A stretch of DNA of 64,000 nt, from assembly GCA_018292915.2 (NCBI GenBank), contig JACVVK020000015.1, forward strand, positions 3,033,001 through 3,097,000, given 5' to 3'. This DNA is from Batillaria attramentaria. Its lineage: Eukaryota; Mollusca; Gastropoda; Batillariidae. Shown here piece after piece: positions 57,476 through 64,000 of this stretch. A program made the translations under genes and the position numbers. Under the pieces are notes generated by a model. It did no database searches. It was not told the DNA's origin and saw nothing but the letters and a program-made list of their open reading frames with translations. Each line of letters begins with the position of its first letter. Within the stretch, counting starts at the first letter, position 1.

Positions 57476-60400
57476 GAGAGGCAGCCATCCAGACACGCCC
57501 CCTAGGGGACTGTCCATCCTGCAGTGGAACTGCAGATCTGTGACCGGGAAGGCCCCCTTCCTACGCAGATACCTGCAGGACAAACCTAAGGTGGACGTCC
57601 TCATGCTGCAGTCCTTGAATGTGAGACTTCAGGCTCTCCCTCACCTGGATGGGTATTATTACCCCCCAGCCGTGGACATGGAGAAAGGGCGCGTCATGGT
57701 TGCCACGTATGTCAGCACTCGGCTATCATATGTGGATGCTGACCCGACGACACAGGCGAACCCCAGTACCCCTGGAGACTGCCGGCTCAACCTGAGAAGC
57801 CTGACAGTCTCGTTATCAGGGGGAAGGGAGCTCACGCTGGTAAACGTGTACTACCCAGACGGAATACCGGATGGGAGTGCCTGTGACTGGCTTAAAAATC
57901 TGGGTACGAGGACAGCAGATGCACGGAGAACTTGGGTGGTGGCCGGCGACTTTAATGCCAGCCACAGACTCTGGGATCCAGATGCAACGACGGCTGGCGG
58001 AATGCACTTGGCAAACGCGGTTCTAGAATCCAATCTGAGCATACTGAACGATTGCTCAGTGACCCGCATCGGCCAAGGTGGGCAGAGGAACAGCGCAATT
58101 GACATAACACTGCAAGCCCAGCACTCTGCCTAGAAGCTACCTGGGAGACTGGAGATGACAATATGCAGTCAGACCACCTTCCGATCCACATTACGCTGGA
58201 TCAGGCCGTCCCCACGGAGGCGGAGGTCAACTCCGACCCAAAGTATGCATATGACAAAGCAGACTGGGAGAAGTTCCGAACCCTGCTGGAAGCCGAATGC
58301 GAACACTTGAACCGCAACAGCCTGACCAAGATATAGACTCTAAGTACGAGGAGATTAGAAGCATGATCCTCACCGCGGCCAACGCTGCGATCCCACAGTC
58401 ACGCCCACAGCCCTCCGGTGGCGGCCGGCTGATAGGTGGTTGGTGGAACGCGGAATGCGAAGAAGCCACAGCAAAGAAAAGGCGGGTCCTCAGAGCGTTC
58501 AAAAGAAATATGACTGAGGAAAACAGAGAGCTGGTGCGGGCAGCCACCACTCACTGTAGCGAGGTTGCCGAAAAAGCCAGACAGGAACACTGGGAACGCT
58601 TCTGCACAGAGCAGGTACAGGAACCCAAGGACAGCAGCAAGCTGTGGAGAATGATACGCGCTCACAGGCGAAGGGGCCGCCTGCCAGAAAGGGCTCTACT
58701 TGTCAATGGCCAAAAGACGCAGACTGCCAAAGAAAAGGCCGATGCTCTCGCCGAGACATTTGCCAAGGCCAGTCAAACGGAACACCTCCCCCCAGAAATG
58801 AGGGAATACCGGCGGACTGAAGAACAGAGATTTGAGAAGTCGGAGAATGACGGTCAAGCTCCCTCCAACGGCGACCTACGCTAGAGGAGCTACGGACGGC
58901 GATTGGTAGCCTCGGCTCGCAAGGCAAAGCGACCGGGCATGACCCAATCTCGTACCAGATGATTCGCCATTTTCCAGACAGAATGGTCAAAGTTCTTCTG
59001 GGCTTCTACCAGACCTCTGGGACTCTGGTCAGGTACCCAAGGCTTGGAAGAAGGCTGTAGTGGTCGCCATCCACAAGGATGGCAAGCCGCCCCACCTCCC
59101 AACAAGCTACCGCCCGGTCGCACTAACATCCCACCTGGGGAAGGTGTATGAGAAGTTGGCCAGAGACAGGCTAGAGTACCATCTGGAGAAGCATGGCATA
59201 ATCCCGCTGTGCCAGGCCGGTTTCCGCAAAGGAAGAGGCTGCATGGAACACGTCGCTAGGCTCACCAGTGAGATCAAGAAGGCAATGGTCAACAAACACT
59301 CAGTGGTGACCACCTTCTTCGACATCAAGCGCGCGTTCGACACAGTGTGGCATGCCAAGCTTCTAGACAAACTGAACCGCATTGGCATCTCCGGGCGACT
59401 GTACCAATTTGTGCAGGCGTTCCTGGCAGACAGGAGGATCTCGGTGAGAGTCGGAGCCTCCCTGTCGGATGAGCACATCCTTGATATGGGCGTCCCGCAA
59501 GGCAGCGTGATTGCGCCTACCCTGTTCTCAGTCATGCTACACGACATTGAGGCCAAGGTCGGCAGGCCGGACATAAAAATGTCACTGTATGCAGATGACC
59601 TGGCCATTTGGACTGAGCTGCCCACTCAGTTGCCAGGAAAGACAGCTATCATGAAAAAGCTGTACGAAAGATGGCGGACCAAATTTCAGTCGTGTGTAGA
59701 TGACATCCAGGGTTACATGGGGCAGAATGGCTTCCAGCTCTCCCCGGAGAAAACATCACTCGTGGTGTTCTCCAGGACTAACGGGCGAAGAACGCCATGT
59801 CCATACAAATCGGGAACGTGACCATCAAACCTTGCAGCGAGGCTAAGTTCCTGGGAGTGACACTGAATGAACGCCTGCGGTGGCAGCCGCACATCAGCAA
59901 CCTAACTGCAAAAGCTGCGCGATCAGTGAACCTGATCAAAATCCTGTCAGCTGAGAGATGGGCAACGCCACGCAGCCTCATCCATCTGACGAACGCTCTG
60001 GTGAGATCCCGCCTCACGTACGGATGCGAAGCCTTCTTCGCACTGTCGAAGGCCGAATTTCTGAAGCTTGAACGAGTTGAACTGGCAGCCCTGAAAACGG
60101 CAATTGGTGCAAGAAAAAGTGCGAGAAATGACCTGGTACCAGGAAGCAGGCTGGCTACCACTCAGGGAGGAATGCAAAAGGAGGTGTGCCAACTTCCAGG
60201 CTGCCATGCACGCTACTGAGACCACCTTGGGAGACAGGCTCACAGAGACAGTCACCAAGGAGACCCTGATCCGGCAGGGTCTGGAAGTCAAAGCGCCACA
60301 AATATCGGACGACTACCCCGATGGCGGAATACACACGACATCTGGTCAGAGTGCGGAGCGACACCTGAAGTGGCACAAACTCCCAAGCCGGTCTTTCCTC

Positions 60401-61296
60401 CCTGGGAGCTGGCCAAGCCCGAGTACGAACATCGCTATGCTGAAGGCGCGTCAAAGAAAGCAGACTCTGCTCTTGCCACAACCCTGGCAAGAGAGAAGAT
60501 TGAACAGCCGCCTTCTCCCAGCACCCTGAAAATCTACACGGACGGCTCTGTCCTAGAGTGCAGGAGAGGTGTGGGTGCGCCTTTGGTGAGCCCAGAACCT
60601 TGGAATCACAAGACGCTACAAACTCAACGCCGGGTTTAAGCATCTTCTCAGCAGAGATGTATGCAATCCTCATGGCCTGCACGTTTGTCAACGACATGCC
60701 AAACCCTCCGCTGGGGGCGGTCATTCTGGTCCGACTCCAAGTCCTCACTCCAAGCCCTAGAGAGAGGGGCACGAGGAACAGGAGTGATGTACAAAGCGAG
60801 ATCCTCTTCCTGGCCCTCAGATCATCACGAAGGGAACCGCCCTAGCCCTCATGTGGCTACCCTCCCACAGCGGGATCAGGGGAAATGAGCTGGCCGATCG
60901 CGCGGCCCGGGGTGCCACCGGCGATGGCATGGAAGCAAAACTACCCCAGACACTCAGTGAAGTGAAAAGTAAGATACAAAGAGCGGCCCACACTCTCAGG
61001 GAGAGGAAACTCCGTGCATTGTGTGAGGAAAATGGCTGGGTCCACCTCCCGGGTGGCCAAAACCACGTGCCACTTTTCCCGCGCAGGCACTCTGCAATCA
61101 TCTGCAGAATACGCACACTGTGCTGCGCACACACATGGAGTAACGACCTCTGCCAGTGTGGGCAGCCCCAGACGTCCGCCACATTGTAAACGGATGTGAT
61201 GGCCTGCCCGCCAACCTCCAGCCGGTCTGGGACCTGAGAGACAGATTACTCACTGAAGACGGTAGACTTCCTCAGGCCACACCAAGCCCTAGGTGA
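57462..61296 (+). pseudogene. LINE ORF2: endonuclease, reverse transcriptase, RNase H
   Basis: The start ATG (57462) overlaps the ORF1 stop. The AP-type endonuclease has QWNCRS (57522), AGDFNASHRLWD (57945), SAIDITL and SDHLP (58169). The reverse transcriptase has SYRPVALTS, GFRKGRG, FFDIKRAFDTVWH, GVPQGSVIAPTLF and YADD (59588-59599). RNase H shows TDGS (60541), SAEMYA, SDSKSSL and SHSGIRGNELADRAA (60860-60904). Near the end CQCG and a displaced HIVNGC resemble the usual C-terminal Cys/His motif. The frame changes near 58115, 58315, 58870, 59020, 59800, 60125, 60330, 60575, 60722, 60830 and 61175. Between these points no nonsense codon is seen. The endonuclease Glu motif (LQE in most LINEs) reads LQS. 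Confidence 0.9.
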
Positions 61297-61625
61297 TAGG
61301 CCAATGAGAACCCTGGCCGACGCGATCGTCAGATCAGATCTGACAAAATGGTTCTAACACCAAAGAGCGAGGGGACACCCCGGCTATGATCTAAAGGCAA
61401 AAGTACGGATGACAGAACAGACTGTGGCACTGAAAAACAAACTCAGACCAGCATCTGAAAGCCAAGCAGAGATCCCTCTGACGTTGCCCAAAGCTAAGCA
61501 AATCAAGCCCACACTCGCCCCAAAGACACTCGCCCAGCCAAGCAGCCAAAAGACACATGCCAGGAACAACTTGTCCTTAAGGGCCCAAAAGCCATAGGAC
61601 GTAAAGCAAGCTAATGATGATGATG
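61297..61625 (+). other. LINE 3' UTR and (TGA)n terminus
   Basis: About 330 non-coding bases ending GGACGTAAAGCAAGC then TAATGATGATGATG. There is no poly-A tail. The GGACGTAAAGC word resembles the GGACGTTAAAC tail of the SINE family in this window. Confidence 0.75.
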
Positions 61626-61636
61626 AGCCACGGCGT

Positions 61637-61855
61637 CTTTCAGTTCGAGTGCCCGTGGCCGGACGTCGCCAGTTTAGTGTCCTGTTCAGTGTAGTTAATT
61701 TTCTTTGTCGAGCCACACTCATAGGAGAGACACATGTTCTGATTTTCCGCCATCATACTTATGCTCATTCTGCACTGTTGTTCCTGAGTGTAAAAATAAA
61801 CCAACACAAGTCAAAGCGACCACTGCGTTGAGTCCCTTGCCTGCACACGGTTACA
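61637..61855 (+). mobile_element. 5' LTR, second part (R-U5)
   Basis: It resumes the LTR exactly after the right target duplication and ends GCACACGGTTACA. It matches 63711-63928 with one extra A (GTTAATTTT versus GTTATTTT). It carries the polyadenylation signal AATAAA at 61795-61800. Confidence 0.9.
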
Positions 61856-61861
61856 TCTTTT

Positions 61862-61879
61862 TGGCGCTGCGAGCAGGAT
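61862..61879 (+). other. primer-binding site, probably tRNA-Ser
   Basis: TGGCGCTGCGAGCAGGAT begins six bases after the LTR end. Its complement, ATCCTGCTCGCAGCGCCA, has the form of a tRNA-Ser 3' end (T-arm AAUCCUGC, acceptor GCAGCG, CCA). The tRNA identity is from memory of animal tRNA-Ser sequences. Confidence 0.6.
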
Positions 61880-61933
61880 CGACAAGGGAGCTGACATCAG
61901 GAAAACAGTGCAGGAGTGACAAACTGACTGACC

Positions 61934-63135
61934 ATGGCCACCAACCCCGTTCTTCGTAACCCGGAACCACTGCCACGTTTCGATTGGGGAAGGAGGCAGC
62001 TGTGATGCTGAAAACTTTCGTCGAGGAGGCGCTTCGACGACTGGGCCACTACAGTTTGGCTGATGGAGCAGGTGCTGAATATGTGCTCAGCGCACTAACC
62101 GGGTGCGCGAGAGCCGAAATCCTGAGCCGACCAGCCGACGACAGGAGAACAGGGGCAGCCATCCTCGACCTCATTCAGGGGGAATTTGGCGACAAGAGAG
62201 ACCTGGTCACCCTTCTGTCAGTATTCCACGGCAGGAGACAGGGTAAGACGGAGGGCGTGTATCAGTACGCGCACGCCGTGTTAGCAGCAGCAGCCAGAGT
62301 CAACGCGAAGCTGAAAGACCACCTCTCGGAAGACCTGGTCAGGGACCGCTTCGCGGACGGCCTTCACCCACCCGAGCTGCGCAGGGATGTCAGGCGGTAC
62401 ATCAGGGAGAAACCGCGCACAACATTTCAGGAGGCCAAGGCAGAAGCTCTGCGCTGGATGCGAGAGGACAGTATCACTACGGAAACCCTGCAGTTGCAGC
62501 TAGCTGCAATGTCCGCGGAGATTACGCAGCTGCGCCTCACGGTAGCTGCCCTCTCGGCAAGACTAGAGCAGCCCCCACAACCAGCCGAGCCCATGCCTGA
62601 GACCTCGGCGTGTAACTGGTGCGACCAGGCTGGTCACTCTGAGTGTGACTGTCCAGCCAAGCGAGAATACCGCCAGCGCAGGAAACGTCGGCGACGACGA
62701 CGCCGATCGCATGGCGGGTCACACCAGGTGCGAGAAAAGCAGGACTGTCCACCCTCTCACCCACCGATGCAGCAACCTGTGTACAACCAGCAGCAGTACC
62801 GGATGCCAGACCATCAGCCACCAGTAGCTGGTACCTGTTCTAAGCAGCCGATGGCCAACCCTCCCGGAGTATCTGCGAAAACTGTGTTGAAGTCGCCGGT
62901 GAGTAAGCCAGAGAACTTTGAACCTACACAGCCTGACAATTGTTCTAAGCCCGTTGGGTGGTGGTTGTACTACCCAGCAAATACAGCCACTCCGTCTGAT
63001 GCAAGGCCGGTAGCTGCGCATGTTCCGGCCCCAATATCCTCCGTAGCAGGTGACGCAACACCCGCGCAACCGGTACCCGAACCCCGGTCCGCCGTCCCAG
63101 TGTGTGTACAACCGCGCCGCTCTGCTGATGTGTAG
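61934..63135 (+). CDS. LTR retrotransposon Gag
   Basis: The main frame runs from ATG 62005 (376 codons) to TAG 63135. An upstream ATG at 61934 in strong context (ACCATGG) leads one frame off and stops at 62003. The two frames meet at a G run near 61986-61989, so one base seems lost there. Retrotransposon Gag domain: residues about 30-150 (ILDLIQGEFGDKRDLVTLLS, FHGRRQGKTEGVYQYA, LVRDRFADGLHPPELRRDV). A CCHC knuckle CNWCDQAGHSECDC lies at residues 203-216, followed by an Arg-rich patch and a Pro-rich C-terminus. No protease, RT, RNase H or integrase follows. Gag would form the particle, and replication would need enzymes from another element. Confidence 0.85.
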
Positions 63136-63420
63136 TGACAGTGCGTGTCCAGTGTGCGTGTTATACAAAGCAAAGTGGCTGTGATTTTAAAACTTTGGTT
63201 AGAGTAGAGATATATATAAAATATATTATGTGACTGTTTCACTTCCTGCATGTGTGAGGGATTTTGAGGACTGTTCAAACTGTGCCTGTAGTTAGTTAGT
63301 ATTTCAGTTAGTGTGTAACCTGATTTTGTTTTGTCTGGCGTTTTTGTGGCTGCTAAGTATTTTGGTTTGGTTTAGACTTTTTTTGTGTGTGTAACCAGCG
63401 GGGACGCTGGTTGTGGTTCA
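63136..63420 (+). other. non-coding interval between gag and the polypurine tract
   Basis: About 285 T-rich bases without an open frame. This is where pol would lie in an autonomous element. Confidence 0.7.
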
Positions 63421-63421
63421 G

Positions 63422-63431
63422 TTGGGGGGGA
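63422..63431 (+). other. polypurine tract
   Basis: TTGGGGGGGA directly abuts the TGAGACC start of the 3' LTR, the expected place for the plus-strand primer. Confidence 0.75.
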
Positions 63432-63928
63432 TGAGACCGGGTCATACACGGCCCTTATTTACTGTTATTTTTGGTTGCAATGTCTTTTCTGCTGTTTTCC
63501 TTTGTTTGCCTAGCACACGAGTATTTTATTCATCGATACGTTTCCCTTTGTTTGGCTAGGCTGTAGTGCCTCCCTTTCTCCCCACGTGGCCGTGCCTTTG
63601 TTTCCCCCTTCCGGCCCATTGTGTAGTTGCGTGACGTCACATGACGTTGCCGGATGTACGTTATGTAATCCACCCGCCTATATAAGCCGGGTGGTCCACT
63701 AGCCACGCGTCTTTCAGTTCGAGTGCCCGTGGCCGGACGTCGCCAGTTTAGTGTCCTGTTCAGTGTAGTTATTTTCTTTGTCGAGCCACACTCATAGGAG
63801 AGACACATGTTCTGATTTTCCGCCATCATACTTATGCTCATTCTGCACTGTTGTTCCTGAGTGTAAAAATAAACCAACACAAGTCAAAGCGACCACTGCG
63901 TTGAGTCCCTTGCCTGCACACGGTTACA
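63432..63928 (+). mobile_element. 3' LTR, intact, 497 bp
   Basis: Starts TGAGACCGGGTC and ends GCACACGGTTACA (TG...CA). It holds the promoter (TGACGTCA at 63632-63639, TATATAAG at 63679-63686) and AATAAA at 63868-63873. It matches the two halves of the 5' LTR with a single one-base difference. Confidence 0.95.
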
Positions 63929-64000
63929 CTAGAATTTGGAAGTTCATCCAATTACACTGAATGCCCTCGTAGCACAGATCTGTTGAACTCTGACGGATTT
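63929..64000 (+). mobile_element. right target duplication and family X copy 2, right part
   Basis: CTAG (63929-63932) is followed by AATTTGGAAGTTCATCCAAT and CGTAGCACAG, then TTGAACTCTGACGG. This continues the alignment of 54518-55018 to the reverse complement of 14770-14850, so the host repeat resumes here and runs off the window. Confidence 0.85.

Larger units (their letters stand above)
55298..61625 (+). mobile_element. I-group LINE, about 6.3 kb, full-length but frame-broken
   Basis: A complete non-LTR retrotransposon sits inside the 5' LTR: a 5' UTR of about 500 bases with (CT)n at 55553-55593, a Gag-like ORF1 with three CCHC knuckles, an overlapping ORF2 with endonuclease, reverse transcriptase and RNase H, a 3' UTR of about 330 bases, and a (TGA)n end (CTAATGATGATGATG). 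RNase H in ORF2, the knuckle-type ORF1 and a simple-repeat 3' end instead of poly-A are features of the I group (I/Nimb-like). ORF1 has one frame change and ORF2 about ten. Confidence 0.9.

Overview
This is animal nuclear DNA, most likely from a mollusc and plausibly a gastropod (inference). Genes are sparse and split by introns. (CA/TG)n arrays and G/C homopolymers occur every few kilobases. There is a tRNA-derived SINE family with a GGACGTTAAAC-type tail, several MITE families, and non-LTR and LTR retrotransposons. There are no operons, bacterial-type genes or CRISPR arrays. The species cannot be read from the sequence.

Only one host gene can be reconstructed completely: a stomatin (SPFH/band 7) gene on the minus strand. 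It has eight coding exons between 50141 and 40615, compatible splice phases throughout, and about 291 codons once two one-base frame problems in exon 2 are discounted. A CRE-type site and a CCAAT box lie just upstream. Three further minus-strand candidates look like short first coding exons: ATG in good context, 14-19 codons, strong splice donor, phase 1. They lie at 31990-32041, 25156-25213 and 2651-2693, at the edge of CpG-retaining blocks. They may be alternative starts of a gene whose body lies left of the window.

From 1 to 40 kb the rest is repeats: four full and two partial copies of the SINE, four copies of a ~230-300 bp MITE with GGGCCCGTATGTAA-type ends, minisatellites (34, 46 and 93 bp units), a 383 bp foldback MITE with a 10 bp target duplication, a TTAA-flanked MITE, a 147 bp insertion carrying a hammerhead-like core, and repeat families that carry a (TG)n microsatellite inside them. 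Introns of the stomatin gene hold a second 46 bp minisatellite and a second copy of the 93 bp repeat family.

From 51.9 to 53.2 kb there is an internally deleted PIF/Harbinger transposon with long terminal inverted repeats, followed by the 3' tail of a LINE reverse transcriptase. From 54.5 kb to the end there is a three-layer nest. A dispersed repeat (family X) is interrupted by an LTR retrotransposon with a 4 bp CTAG target duplication. The 5' LTR of that element is in turn split by a 6.3 kb I-group LINE with EN, RT and RNase H. The LTR element has a primer-binding site, a Gag ORF and a polypurine tract but no pol. The two LTRs differ by one base, yet the LINE sitting inside one of them has about ten frame changes. 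That mismatch, with the homopolymer-type frame breaks in stomatin exon 2 and gag, suggests that many apparent frameshifts in this window are sequence errors rather than decay.
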